DNA of 64,000 bases from Marinobacter pelagius (GTDB lineage Bacteria; Pseudomonadota; Gammaproteobacteria; Pseudomonadales; Oleiphilaceae), in NCBI RefSeq assembly GCF_003315345.1, contig NZ_QNRO01000012.1:1-64000 (forward strand). Direction: 5' to 3'. Both the position numbers and the translations under genes were made by a program. The notes beneath the pieces were generated by a model. It saw only the letters and a list, made by a program, of their open reading frames with translations. It was not told the DNA's origin and did not search any database. Shown piece by piece: positions 34,419 through 43,269 of this stretch (positions are counted from its first letter, which is position 1; every line of letters starts with the position of its first letter).

Positions 34419-35756
34419 TTACTCCGGGGTCAGATGAACGCCTTCATCTGACCCCATCTTCAGATACCTCTCCAACTCCGCCCGAAACGCCGCCTGCACC
34501 CCCAGCCGCTTCAGCATCCAGTAATGCCCGGCTATCATCCGGTCGATGAAAATGCTCTCCACCGGCGGTTTGAAATAATCCAGGTACTTGAACACCGTGC
34601 TGGTCTTGGCCGCCACGTGCTTGTGAATGTCCGCCTCGGCGAAATCGTAGGGCTCGTCGCCCTGGAACGGAACGATGAGAATATCCCGCCACATGGCGTA
34701 ATAGGCCTCATCCACCGCCGGCTGGCTGCCAACCCGGGCGCCCAGGTCGATCAGGTGCCGGTCCAGGGCCTCGTAGTCTTCCTGCAGCGCGGCGAGCAGG
34801 GCCTTGCGGTAGGCTTCGACAATCTCGGGCTTCAGCTTCTTCACGCAGCCGAAATCATAGAGGACGATGCTGCCATCCGGGCGATAGGCAAAGTTCCCGG
34901 CGTGGGGGTCGCCGTGGATGCATTGGAACCGGAACAGCTGGTCCGCCATGATCATGAAAATCCGGTGGCCGATCAGATTGATGGTGTCCTGATCGTAGCG
35001 GTCCGGGGTTACCTTGCTGACGTGATCGCCCTCCACCAGTTCCAGGGTCAGCACCCGGCGGGTGGAATGGCTGTCGATCACTGCCGGGATCAGCACCCAG
35101 GGCTGGTCCTGGTGGAAGTCCCTGAACAGCTTTATGTTGCTGGCCTCGTTCTCGTAATCCAGCTCTTCGTGGAGGCGTACCCGGATCTCGGCGAACAGCT
35201 GGTCCACCGATTCCTTCGGCATTTTCAGCAGGCCGCCGAGGCGCAGGGTCATTCGTAGCTGCTTGAGGTCCGAGTCGCAGGACTCATCCACGCCCGGATA
35301 CTGGACCTTGATGATGACATCGGTGCCGTCATGCAGACGGGCCCGGTGCACCTGCCCGATGCTCGCGGAGGCGTAGGGCGCTTCCTGCACGTATTCGTAG
35401 AGTTCCCCCAGGGGTTTGCCAAGCTCCGATTCGATCTGCTCGACAATCACCTCAAAGGGCATGGGCGGGGCTTCTTTCTGCAGCTTTTCCAGTGCCTCGG
35501 AGAACTCCCGGGGCAGGAAATCCTGGGTCTGGGAAGCAATCTGCCCAACCTTCATCACCGCACCCTTGAGCTCGCCGAGAGTGTCCGCGATCTGGCCGGC
35601 CATGCGGGTATAGCTTTCGCTTTGGGCGCCTTCGTCGTTCTCACTGCGGAATACACGCCTCGCCCGTTGGCCGGCGTATTGCCCGGCCACCGAAGCGGTC
35701 ATGCCTGCGAGTTTGAAGAAGCGCCCTGTTCGGGAGGTAACCGGTTTTCTTGCCAT
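34419..35756 (-). CDS. ABC1/AarF/UbiB-family atypical kinase-like protein
   Basis: 445-aa protein of the UbiB/ADCK family, linked to quinone biosynthesis or lipid homeostasis. The family signatures are present: LKGAVMKVGQIAS (KxGQ motif), APYASASIGQVHRA, the nucleotide-binding Lys in VIIKVQYPG, the catalytic HGDPHAGN and YDFGC. The C-terminus ends MGSDEGVHLTPE, read from a REP palindrome, so the natural stop was probably lost or replaced. No membrane anchor is obvious at the C-terminus, where many UbiB proteins have one. Confidence 0.9.
   Translation of the reverse strand: MARKPVTSRTGRFFKLAGMTASVAGQYAGQRARRVFRSENDEGAQSESYTRMAGQIADTLGELKGAVMKVGQIASQTQDFLPREFSEALEKLQKEAPPMPFEVIVEQIESELGKPLGELYEYVQEAPYASASIGQVHRARLHDGTDVIIKVQYPGVDESCDSDLKQLRMTLRLGGLLKMPKESVDQLFAEIRVRLHEELDYENEASNIKLFRDFHQDQPWVLIPAVIDSHSTRRVLTLELVEGDHVSKVTPDRYDQDTINLIGHRIFMIMADQLFRFQCIHGDPHAGNFAYRPDGSIVLYDFGCVKKLKPEIVEAYRKALLAALQEDYEALDRHLIDLGARVGSQPAVDEAYYAMWRDILIVPFQGDEPYDFAEADIHKHVAAKTSTVFKYLDYFKPPVESIFIDRMIAGHYWMLKRLGVQAAFRAELERYLKMGSDEGVHLTPE
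34426..34455. repeat. REP-like palindrome inside the 3' end of the UbiB-like gene
   Basis: GGGGTCAGATGAACG and CCTTCATCTGACCCC. It encodes the last residues (GSDEGVHLTP) of the kinase-like protein on the minus strand. Confidence 0.9.
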
Positions 35757-35817
35757 ACCACTTATACGTCCGTTATCGGGAGTGGGATCGTCACTGACAA
35801 CGGGCAGTCACGACCGT

Positions 35818-36480
35818 TCAGGTTACCCTTGTTTGCAGGAACAGCAAGTCCTCCAGTTCCAGAGTCAGGGTCTGGCCGGATTGAAGCGGGCCAACGCCTT
35901 TCGGGGTGCCGGTCAGCACCACGTCGCCGGGCATCAGGGAGAAGTGGCTGCTGATATGGGCGATCAGGGGCACGATAGGGTTGAGCATGTCCCGGGTGTC
36001 GCCGGTCTGGCGGCGTTCGCCGTCGATGTCCATGGTGAAGTGGATGTTGTCCCGGGGTAGTTTGTCGGCAGCGACAAAGGGTGAAAGGGGACAGGCACCG
36101 TCAAAGGCCTTGGCCCGCTCCCAGGGCTGACCCTTTTCCTTCAGCTTGCTCTGGACATCCCGAAGGGTAAGGTCCAGCGCGAGGCCGTAGCCAAGGATGG
36201 CCGATTCGGCCTCGCTGGCGGAAGCGTTGGTCAGGGGGCGACCAATCAGCACCGCCAGTTCGGTTTCAAAATGAACCTCGCCACGATCCTTGGGGATGTC
36301 CAGGGGGCGGGTTATGTGAACCGCCGCTGTGGAGGGCTTGATGAACAGCAGCGGTTCGTCCGGAACCGGGTTGTTCAGTTCCTTGGCGTGTTCGGCGTAG
36401 TTGCGGCCAATGCAGACGATCTTGCCGAGGGGCAGATGGACCGGTGTTCCGTCCTTCCAGTGATGTTGGTAGTCGGGCAT
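35818..36480 (-). CDS. Fumarylacetoacetate hydrolase-family protein (YcgM-like)
   Basis: 220-aa FAH-fold enzyme. It begins KIVCIGRNYAEHAKELNNPV, typical of acylpyruvase-type members, and has metal ligands in VHFETELAVLIG and an Asp in LALDLTLRD. The GTPKGVGPLQSGQ loop is conserved. Probable activity is acylpyruvate hydrolysis or oxaloacetate decarboxylation. It lies 22 bp from apt on the same strand. Confidence 0.9.
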   Translation of the reverse strand: MPDYQHHWKDGTPVHLPLGKIVCIGRNYAEHAKELNNPVPDEPLLFIKPSTAAVHITRPLDIPKDRGEVHFETELAVLIGRPLTNASASEAESAILGYGLALDLTLRDVQSKLKEKGQPWERAKAFDGACPLSPFVAADKLPRDNIHFTMDIDGERRQTGDTRDMLNPIVPLIAHISSHFSLMPGDVVLTGTPKGVGPLQSGQTLTLELEDLLFLQTRVT

Positions 36481-36501
36481 GGCCGCCTCCTGTGTGGTTG
36501 G

Positions 36502-37044
36502 TCAGTCTCCTTCGAACGAACACACAGTATAGACCTGAAGGCCTTCCTCCTGCAGCTTGCGGGAGCCGCCCAGGTCCGGCAGGTCAATCATGGCTGCCAC
36601 TTCCACGATCTCGGCGCCAATGCGTCGGATCAGGCGGGAAGCCGCAAGCATGGTGCCGCCGGTGGCGATCAGATCGTCCACCAGAACCACTTTGTCGCCC
36701 GACTTGAACGCATCCTTGTGCAGTTCTACCGAGGCAGTGCCGTATTCCAGTTCGTAGTCTTCCACCAGGGTATCGAAGGGCAGTTTGCCTTTCTTGCGCA
36801 CCAGCACCAGCGAGGCGTTGAGCTCATAGGCCAGGGCCGAACCGATGATGAAGCCCCGGGCATCGACGGCGGCCACGGCATCGATCTTGTCACCGTGGTA
36901 GCGGTGGACGAAGGCGTCGATCAGCTTCCGGAACGCGGTCTTGTCCTGCAGGACAGTGGTGATGTCGCGGAAGGTCACGCCCGGTTTCGGCCAGTCCGGA
37001 ACGGTGCGGATGGCCTGTTTGATGCTCTCTGAGAAGTAATCCAT
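36502..37044 (-). CDS. apt: Adenine phosphoribosyltransferase
   Basis: 180-aa purine salvage enzyme converting adenine and PRPP to AMP. Conserved features are [27 protein letters not shown] and the PRPP motif [13 protein letters not shown]. The start at 37044 ([10 protein letters not shown]) matches the usual family N-terminus; an ATG 14 codons upstream overlaps the permease gene. It follows a purine permease gene, so uptake and salvage are in one transcription unit. Confidence 0.95.
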   Translation of the reverse strand: MDYFSESIKQAIRTVPDWPKPGVTFRDITTVLQDKTAFRKLIDAFVHRYHGDKIDAVAAVDARGFIIGSALAYELNASLVLVRKKGKLPFDTLVEDYELEYGTASVELHKDAFKSGDKVVLVDDLIATGGTMLAASRLIRRIGAEIVEVAAMIDLPDLGGSRKLQEEGLQVYTVCSFEGD

Positions 37045-37075
37045 GGGGTATCCGGTCACAAGGTCAGGATGCCGC

Positions 37076-38374
37076 TCAGGCGACATCCAGGAACATGAAT
37101 TTCAGGACGAAGACAACGGCAATGGTTACGACGCTGGCATTGAGATCAGACCAGCGGCCGGACAGCGCCTTGATCACCGCATAGGTAATGAAGCCCAGGG
37201 CAATGCCGTTGGCAATTGAGAAAGTCAGCGGCATGGTCAGTGCGGTGACAATAGCCGGGGCTGCGTCGGTAATGTCGTCCCAGTCTACCAGTTTCAGACC
37301 ACTGGCCATCAGCACGGCTACGTACAAAAGCGCCGGCGCAGTGGCATACGGGGGAATGATGCTGGCAATCGGCGACAGTAGCAGACACGCCAGGAAAAGC
37401 ACCGCGACCACCACCGCGGTCAGGCCGGTGCGGCCACCGGCGGAAATGCCGGCAGTGGATTCAATGTAGCTGGTGGTGGTTGAGGTACCCAGCGCCGCAC
37501 CGGACATGGTGGCAACGGAGTCGGACATCAGGGCCCGGCCCAGACGTGGCAGTTTGCCGTCCTTATCCAGCAGGCCGCCGCGCTGGGCGGCGCCGATCAG
37601 GGTGCCGGAGGTATCAAACAGGTCCACGAACAGGAAGGCAAAGATCACACTGATCATGCCGACATTGAAGGCACCGGCCAGATCCAGCTGCATGAACGTC
37701 GGTGCCAGGCTCGGCGGCGCGGAGACAAAGCCTTCGTATTCAACCATGCCCAGCATCAGGGCAATCACGGTGATGGCGAGAATGCCGATCATCACAGCGC
37801 CGGTAATCTTACGGAAGGACAGGGCGCAGATCAGCACGAAGCCACCGAAGAACAGCAGGCTCTCGGCCACCTTTATGTCACCCATGCCCACCAGGGTGGC
37901 GGGGTGATCAACCACGATACCGGCGTTCTTCAGGGCAATCAGGGCCAGGAAGAAACCGATACCGGCCGAGATGCCGAAGCGCAGGGACATCGGGATGCTG
38001 TTGATCAGCCATTCCCGCACCTTCACCACGCTCAGGATGAAGAAGATGAAACCGGACAGGAACACCGCGCCCAGCGCCACCTCCCAGCTGTAACCCATGC
38101 TGCCGACGACCGTGAACGAGAAGAACGCGTTCAGGCCCATGCCCGGAGCCAGGGCAATCGGATAGTTGGCCCAAAGGCCCATGATCAGGGTGCCAATGGT
38201 GGCTGCCAGACAGGTGGCAACGAAAACCGCCCCGAAATCCATGCCGGTGGACGACAGGATGCTCGGATTGACCACGATGATGTAGGCCATGGTCAGGAAG
38301 GTGGTGATGCCCGCAACCACTTCTTTACGAACGGTGGTGCCATGGGCCTGGAGTTGGAACAGTCGTTCAAGCAT
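37076..38374 (-). CDS. Purine (guanine/hypoxanthine or adenine) permease, AzgA/NCS2 type
   Basis: 432-aa polytopic transporter with 12 or more hydrophobic segments. It starts [20 protein letters not shown], typical for the AzgA-like group, and has [17 protein letters not shown] and [17 protein letters not shown]. The start at 38374 matches the family better than the Met six codons upstream. It is upstream of apt with a short overlap-free gap. No purine riboswitch was seen in front of it. Confidence 0.93.
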   Translation of the reverse strand: MLERLFQLQAHGTTVRKEVVAGITTFLTMAYIIVVNPSILSSTGMDFGAVFVATCLAATIGTLIMGLWANYPIALAPGMGLNAFFSFTVVGSMGYSWEVALGAVFLSGFIFFILSVVKVREWLINSIPMSLRFGISAGIGFFLALIALKNAGIVVDHPATLVGMGDIKVAESLLFFGGFVLICALSFRKITGAVMIGILAITVIALMLGMVEYEGFVSAPPSLAPTFMQLDLAGAFNVGMISVIFAFLFVDLFDTSGTLIGAAQRGGLLDKDGKLPRLGRALMSDSVATMSGAALGTSTTTSYIESTAGISAGGRTGLTAVVVAVLFLACLLLSPIASIIPPYATAPALLYVAVLMASGLKLVDWDDITDAAPAIVTALTMPLTFSIANGIALGFITYAVIKALSGRWSDLNASVVTIAVVFVLKFMFLDVA

Positions 38375-38524
38375 GACGGTTGTCTGCCTCACAGGATGCT
38401 GGAAGTTGGGGTTTGGGCCCGGTTGGAGCCGAACGGTTTTGAATTGCGTGAAAAAACGGCAATGTTACCGCCTGAGCTTTCTCAGGCCAAGGGATGATTG
38501 ACAGTTCAGGATTACAGAATATGC

Positions 38525-39142
38525 CTATTGCTGCCCCGGGTCCCTTTGCAGGCGAATATCGAAGCGAACAGCCAGCATCCGGACGATCACGATAAACAGG
38601 AGCCCGATGGTCAGTGCCAGGGCCTCGCTCTCCAGGGACCACTGGCAGACAAAGTACAGCCAGCACCCGGCGAACGAGATAGAAGCGTAGATCTGATCCT
38701 TCCGGAAAATGTACGGCACCTCGTTGCACAGGGTATCCCGCAGGGCGCCACCGAAGGTTCCGGTCATCACGCCCAGCAGGGAGGCAACGAACCAGGAGTG
38801 CCCCAGGTCCAGCGCCAGTTGCGCCCCCAGTATGGAAAATATTCCCAGCCCGATGGCATCCGGAAATACGATGCGGGACTCCCGCAGACTATGTGCCCGG
38901 CTCCAGTAACTGAACACGATGGCCATGGCCAGGATCAGGATGGGTTGCTCCTGATGCTTGATCCAGTATAGCGGGTGGTTGTCCATCATCAGATCCCGCA
39001 GGGTGCCGCCGCCCAGGGCCGTGATAAAGCCGATGGTAAACACACCCACCGGATCCATGTTCTTGGAGCGCGCCACAATCATGCCGGAAATGGCAAAGGC
39101 GACGACCCCGATCATTTCAAGCAGGTAGATAATGTCGAACAT
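38525..39142 (-). CDS. TRIC-type (UPF0126/YicG) cation channel protein
   Basis: 205-aa membrane protein with seven hydrophobic segments in two repeats. Each repeat has the glycine-rich signature: TALGGGTLRDLM and GTFGGALRDTL. Prokaryotic TRIC proteins form trimeric K+-permeable channels. The start MFDIIYLLEM at 39142 is chosen over an upstream Met. Confidence 0.92.
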   Translation of the reverse strand: MFDIIYLLEMIGVVAFAISGMIVARSKNMDPVGVFTIGFITALGGGTLRDLMMDNHPLYWIKHQEQPILILAMAIVFSYWSRAHSLRESRIVFPDAIGLGIFSILGAQLALDLGHSWFVASLLGVMTGTFGGALRDTLCNEVPYIFRKDQIYASISFAGCWLYFVCQWSLESEALALTIGLLFIVIVRMLAVRFDIRLQRDPGQQ

Positions 39143-39343
39143 GGAAAATCCCGGCAAACAGACAACAGAACGGGTGCACGCCCGCGACAGGTGCGCGAAG
39201 GATAGCCGAAATCGCCCTCTGATTCATCTCCGACCCCCACACCGGTATCCGTTGGAAGCATACCTGTGATCCATCGCGACATGTCCCAGCGTATCTTGCC
39301 TCCAACCTACTCTTTTCCCTTCGCCACTCAATGGAGACGCAGT

Positions 39344-39913
39344 ATGTCCCTGATACGTCTGGCCTATGCCAGTGAAGCTACGTTTGATGCCCAGCCCGTT
39401 GAAAAAGGGGTAGAGCCCCATGTTGCTCGGATCCTGCTGACGTCTCGCAACAACAACGCCAAAGCAAAGCTGGTGGGGGGGCTGTACTACGGTAACGACC
39501 GGTTCTTCCAGTATCTCGAGGGGGAAGAAGAGGAAGTCCGGAAGACCTTCGACCGCATCAAGCGGGACGACCGGCACCGGAACATCATCACGCTGATCGA
39601 AGAACCCATCGAGGCGCGCACCTTCAGCAACTGGTCCATGAAATACGTACCGCTGTCCGCCGACGTGCGAAAGTTTCTGGAACGCCACGGACTGGACAGG
39701 TTCAATCCCCAGGCGTTCTCCGCCGAACAGTGTGAAGAGATGATCGAGCTTATCCGCGACTCCAACCATGACCAGAAGCTGGTCAACCACGACGAAGCGG
39801 TTACTGCTCCCGCCAGCAAACCTTCGGGCTTTTCCCCGGCCCTGAAGTTCGGCCTGATCGCTGCGGCGGTCTGCCTGGTTGGCGCGCTCATCTATGCCGG
39901 ATCGCTGCTCTGA
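39344..39913 (+). CDS. BLUF-domain blue-light sensor with C-terminal membrane anchor
   Basis: 189-aa protein. Residues 1-~100 form a BLUF domain that binds FAD: the signalling Tyr is in LIRLAYAS, then ILLTSRNNNAKAKLVGGLYY with the conserved Asn, FFQYLEGEEEEVRKTFDRI, and the C-terminal SNWSMKYV with the Trp/Met pair. After a short polar linker comes one hydrophobic segment at the very end (LKFGLIAAAVCLVGALIYAG). Short BLUF proteins usually lack a membrane segment. GGAG precedes the ATG. The output partner is not evident. Confidence 0.92.
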   Translation: MSLIRLAYASEATFDAQPVEKGVEPHVARILLTSRNNNAKAKLVGGLYYGNDRFFQYLEGEEEEVRKTFDRIKRDDRHRNIITLIEEPIEARTFSNWSMKYVPLSADVRKFLERHGLDRFNPQAFSAEQCEEMIELIRDSNHDQKLVNHDEAVTAPASKPSGFSPALKFGLIAAAVCLVGALIYAGSLL

Positions 39914-40061
39914 GCACGGGCGGAACAGCCCGACAATAAGCAGCGTTTATTGTGAAAAATAAAGGATCCTGATTTGCCTCATGGCCCGAGAGTGTTTAGC
40001 TTGATCGCTATCAAGAATTCCGGAAACGCCGGTCGAACAATAAACAATCTCGGGAGAATCC

Positions 40062-41042
40062 ATGAAAGCCATACTCTGCAAGGAATACGGGCCCGCCGAC
40101 AAACTGGTCATTGAAGAGGTACCCAGCCCGGAAGTGAAGGGCAGAGGTGTGAAGGTCCGCGTCAAGGCGGCGGGACTGAACTTCCCCGATACCCTGATCA
40201 TCGAGAACAAGTACCAGTTCAAACCGCCCCTCCCATTCTCGCCGGGTGGTGAGATGGCCGGCGAAGTCATCGAGGTAGGCGAGAAGGTCACCCGCTTCAA
40301 ACCCGGTGATCGGGTCGCCGGCCTCACCGGCCACGGTGCCTTTGCAGAGGAAGTAGTAACCGCGGAAGACAACCTCCTGCCCGTCCCCGACGGCATGTCC
40401 GACGAAAAGGCCGCCGCCTTCACCATGGTGTACGGCACCTCCTACCACGCCCTGAAACAACGGGCTAACATTCAGCCGGGAGAAACGCTTCTGGTACTTG
40501 GTGCCAGCGGTGGCGTTGGCCTGGCCACGGTCGAACTCGGCAAAGCCATGGGCGCCCGTGTTATCGCGGCGGCCAGTTCCGCCGAGAAACTGGCGGTTGC
40601 CAAAGAAGCCGGCGCCGATGAGCTGATCAATTACTCCGAAGAACCCCTCAAGGAAACCGCCAAGAAGCTCACCAAGGGCAAAGGCGTGGATGTCATCTAC
40701 GATCCCGTTGGCGGCGACTTCACCGAACAGGCCCTGCGCGCCATGGCCTGGAACGGTCGCCACCTCATCGTTGGCTTCGCCGCCGGCGAAATTCCGAAGA
40801 TCCCGGCGAACCTGACGTTGCTGAAGGGCTGTTCCGTGGTTGGTGTATTCTGGGGCGACTTCACCCGTCGCGAGCCGGAGGTGAGTGCCCAGAACATGAT
40901 GGATCTGATGAAGCTGTTCTCCGAGGGCAAGATCGATCCCAAAATCAGTGCCGTCTACGAATTCGAGGATTACGTGGAGGCTTTGGGTGCTCTTACGGGG
41001 CGGAAGGCTACCGGGAAGGTGGTGCTCAAGGTTGGGTCCTGA
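40062..41042 (+). CDS. NADPH:quinone oxidoreductase-type dehydrogenase
   Basis: 326-aa member of the medium-chain dehydrogenase/reductase superfamily without zinc ligands. It shows VKAAGLNFPDTLI, the glycine-rich LLVLGASGGVGLATVELGKA and VDVIYDPVGGD. Such enzymes reduce quinones or enoyl compounds with NADPH. It is convergent with the atu operon and separated from it by two palindromic elements. Confidence 0.9.
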   Translation: MKAILCKEYGPADKLVIEEVPSPEVKGRGVKVRVKAAGLNFPDTLIIENKYQFKPPLPFSPGGEMAGEVIEVGEKVTRFKPGDRVAGLTGHGAFAEEVVTAEDNLLPVPDGMSDEKAAAFTMVYGTSYHALKQRANIQPGETLLVLGASGGVGLATVELGKAMGARVIAAASSAEKLAVAKEAGADELINYSEEPLKETAKKLTKGKGVDVIYDPVGGDFTEQALRAMAWNGRHLIVGFAAGEIPKIPANLTLLKGCSVVGVFWGDFTRREPEVSAQNMMDLMKLFSEGKIDPKISAVYEFEDYVEALGALTGRKATGKVVLKVGS

Positions 41043-41088
41043 GTTCTGGCCTGATTTGCGTTCCTAGCCTGCCTGGTTTCGGGGGTGG

Positions 41089-41194
41089 TGAGAGTGGGTG
41101 GCCCCTCCCAAAAACCGCTACAAGCACGTCCGTGTGCGCTTGACTCCGGCCATCCATGGCCTCCGACATTTTAGGGAGGGGCCACCCACTCTCA
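41089..41194. repeat. Variable-arm palindromic element, subfamily B, copy 1
   Basis: Perfect 21-bp arms (41089-41109 with 41174-41194; arm interior GTGGGTGGCCCCTCCC). The core runs CCGCTACAAGCACGTCC...GGCCATCCATGGCC. Hairpin 2 pairs CAAGC with GCTTG in this copy. It is 46 bp past the quinone oxidoreductase stop codon. Confidence 0.92.
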
Positions 41195-41282
41195 CTCTCT
41201 GAACTTGGCAGTGATAGTCGAGCAGAGCCAGCCCTAAAATCATTGGTGACGCCAGACGCGTGGCTATAACTCCCAGTTTCGA

Positions 41283-41394
41283 TTGCCGGGCTGGGGTAGT
41301 CTTCCCAAAAATGTTGAAGGCCATGGATGGCCTGAAACAAGCGCACATGGACGTGCTCGTAGCGGTTTTTGGGAAGACTACCCCAGCCCGGCAA
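41283..41394. repeat. Variable-arm palindromic element, subfamily B, copy 2
   Basis: Perfect 29-bp arms (41283-41311 with 41366-41394; interior GGGGTAGTCTTCCCAAAAA). The core is inverted relative to copy 1 and contains AGGCCATGGATGGCCT and GCACATGGACGTGC. It ends 48 bp from the atuH stop codon. Copies 1 and 2 are 88 bp apart; that spacer holds no gene. Confidence 0.95.
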
Positions 41395-41442
41395 ACTCCG
41401 AACCTAACAGGCTAGGGCCAAACCAGGACCAAAAACCAAAGG

Positions 41443-43269
41443 TCAAAACCGAACCTCCCCAGCATCAATCCGAGAAACCAGCTCCGAATCAACCAAGGTG
41501 TAACCAGAAGTTCCCGGCAACCATGCGTAGACTTCTTCACGGGGTCGGGGCGAATAACCGAGCTTCTGGATATCCACCTTCCGGTACTTGAACGTCCCCG
41601 TCATCTCAATGGCGTGAGTGATACGCACGAATACCGGCACCGCATAGGGTGGCAGGTTATCCTGCAGATAGGCGAACAGACGGTTGACGTCGAAATCCTT
41701 GCCGTTGTTATGGGGCACCAGCGTCGCCATGCCCGCCTTGCCGTTGGTCCCGGGGATCTCCACGCCGTAGACAATGGCCTCCTCCACCATGCCGGAGCCA
41801 TCGATGATGTTCTCCACCTCCGTGGTCGAGACGTTCTCCCCCTTCCAGCGGAACGTGTCCCCCATCCGGTCCACGAACTGCAGGTGTCCGAAACCGATCT
41901 CCTTGAGTACGTCGCCGGTATTGAACCAGGCATCGCCCCTCTTGAAAGCGTCCCGGAGGATGGACTTTTCGGTCGCCTCTTTCTGGGTGTAGCCCTCAAA
42001 CGACCATTTTTTGGTGATCTCGCCGATCAGGAGGCCCGGTTCGCCCTTCTTGACCGGTTCGAGTTTGCCCTTCTTGTTGCGAACCGGGTCGCGGGTGCCC
42101 TCGTGGTATTTCACCAGTTTGTAAGGCGCCGTGGAGAAGCCCACGGTATTGTCCATGTTGAAGAAATTGCTGAAGCCGATGTTGCCCTCGGAGGAGGCGT
42201 AGAGTTCCGCCACGGTTTCGATGCCGAAGCGTTCCTTGAATTCCTTCCAGATGGATGGGCGCAGGCCGTTGCCGATCATCTTGGTCAGGCTGTGGTTGCG
42301 GTCCTGGTCGCTCGGCGGCTGGTTCAGCAGGTAGCGGCAGAGTTCGCCCACGTAGCCGAAGGTGGTGGCGTTGTAGCGGCGCACGTCGTCCCAGAAGGCG
42401 GTGGCGGAGAATTTGCGGCGCAGGGCGATGGCGGAGCCGCCGGCCAGTACCGAACCCCAGCACACCAGCAGGGCGGTGCCGTGGTACAGGGGCAGTGTGC
42501 AGTAGAGGACGTCTTCCGGCTCCATGGCCAGGGACATCATGCCGAAGCCGCCATAGGCTTTGACGAACTTGCGGTGCGAGCCGGGGGCGGCCTTGGGCAG
42601 GCCGGTGGTGCCGGAGGTGAACAGGTAGATGGCGGTATCGCCCATGGTGGGCGGGTTGCTTACCAGCGGACGGGTGCCTGAATAGCTGCTGATCTGCTCT
42701 GCCATGTTGGTATAGCCGGCAGGAGCGTCGCCGAAGCTGTTCATGGTGTTGGTGTCCGCCAGGAACTGGAATGGCTGACTATGCCGGGGGCGAATGTCGC
42801 CGCGGATGTCCTCGATGTGTTCCACCAGCTCTTCACCGACCACCACCATACGCGGCTGGATCAGGTTAATGCTGTGGGCCAGGACCTTGCCCTTCTGGGA
42901 GGTGTTGAGCATTGCACAGGCAATGCCGACCTTGGCCGCGCCGGCGACTACCGCCAGCAGTTCGGGCCGGTTCTCCAGCAAGACGGCAATGGCCTCGCCC
43001 TTTACCAGCCCCTTGTCTTTCAGATAGTGGGCGATGCGGTTACTCCAGGTATCGAGTTCGCTCCAGGTGATGGATCGGTCCTCGAACAGGATGGCGGGCC
43101 GGTTGCCGTATTTCTCAGCGTTCTGCTCGATCAGCTTGCCCAGGGTCAGGTCTGCGTTCTCATCCTTCACGGAGTAGTAGTACAGTCCCTTCGCAATGGC
43201 GGGAAACCGGCGGAGGACGCCGGGCAGGCTGCGGAAGATGTCTCGGGCAGATACGGTGTCTTGGCTCAT
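41443..43269 (-). CDS. atuH: Acyl-CoA synthetase of the atu cluster (AtuH-like, FATP/FadD6 type)
   Basis: 608-aa AMP-forming acyl-CoA ligase of the very-long-chain/FATP group. The P-loop-type motif is YLFTSGTTGLPKAA, followed by LPLYHGTALLVCWG, the YASSEGN motif, and FNTGDVL with DRMGDTFRWKGENVSTTEVE. It would activate citronellate, geranate or other branched acids as CoA esters. The start overlaps the atuF stop by four bases (ATGA). It occupies the atuH position of the Pseudomonas cluster; the atuG dehydrogenase normally in front of it is missing. Confidence 0.88.
   Translation of the reverse strand: MSQDTVSARDIFRSLPGVLRRFPAIAKGLYYYSVKDENADLTLGKLIEQNAEKYGNRPAILFEDRSITWSELDTWSNRIAHYLKDKGLVKGEAIAVLLENRPELLAVVAGAAKVGIACAMLNTSQKGKVLAHSINLIQPRMVVVGEELVEHIEDIRGDIRPRHSQPFQFLADTNTMNSFGDAPAGYTNMAEQISSYSGTRPLVSNPPTMGDTAIYLFTSGTTGLPKAAPGSHRKFVKAYGGFGMMSLAMEPEDVLYCTLPLYHGTALLVCWGSVLAGGSAIALRRKFSATAFWDDVRRYNATTFGYVGELCRYLLNQPPSDQDRNHSLTKMIGNGLRPSIWKEFKERFGIETVAELYASSEGNIGFSNFFNMDNTVGFSTAPYKLVKYHEGTRDPVRNKKGKLEPVKKGEPGLLIGEITKKWSFEGYTQKEATEKSILRDAFKRGDAWFNTGDVLKEIGFGHLQFVDRMGDTFRWKGENVSTTEVENIIDGSGMVEEAIVYGVEIPGTNGKAGMATLVPHNNGKDFDVNRLFAYLQDNLPPYAVPVFVRITHAIEMTGTFKYRKVDIQKLGYSPRPREEVYAWLPGTSGYTLVDSELVSRIDAGEVRF

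Noticed and set aside
38375..38524. Purine riboswitch before the purine permease
   Set aside because: No purine-aptamer three-way junction or conserved loops are visible in this 150-bp gap.
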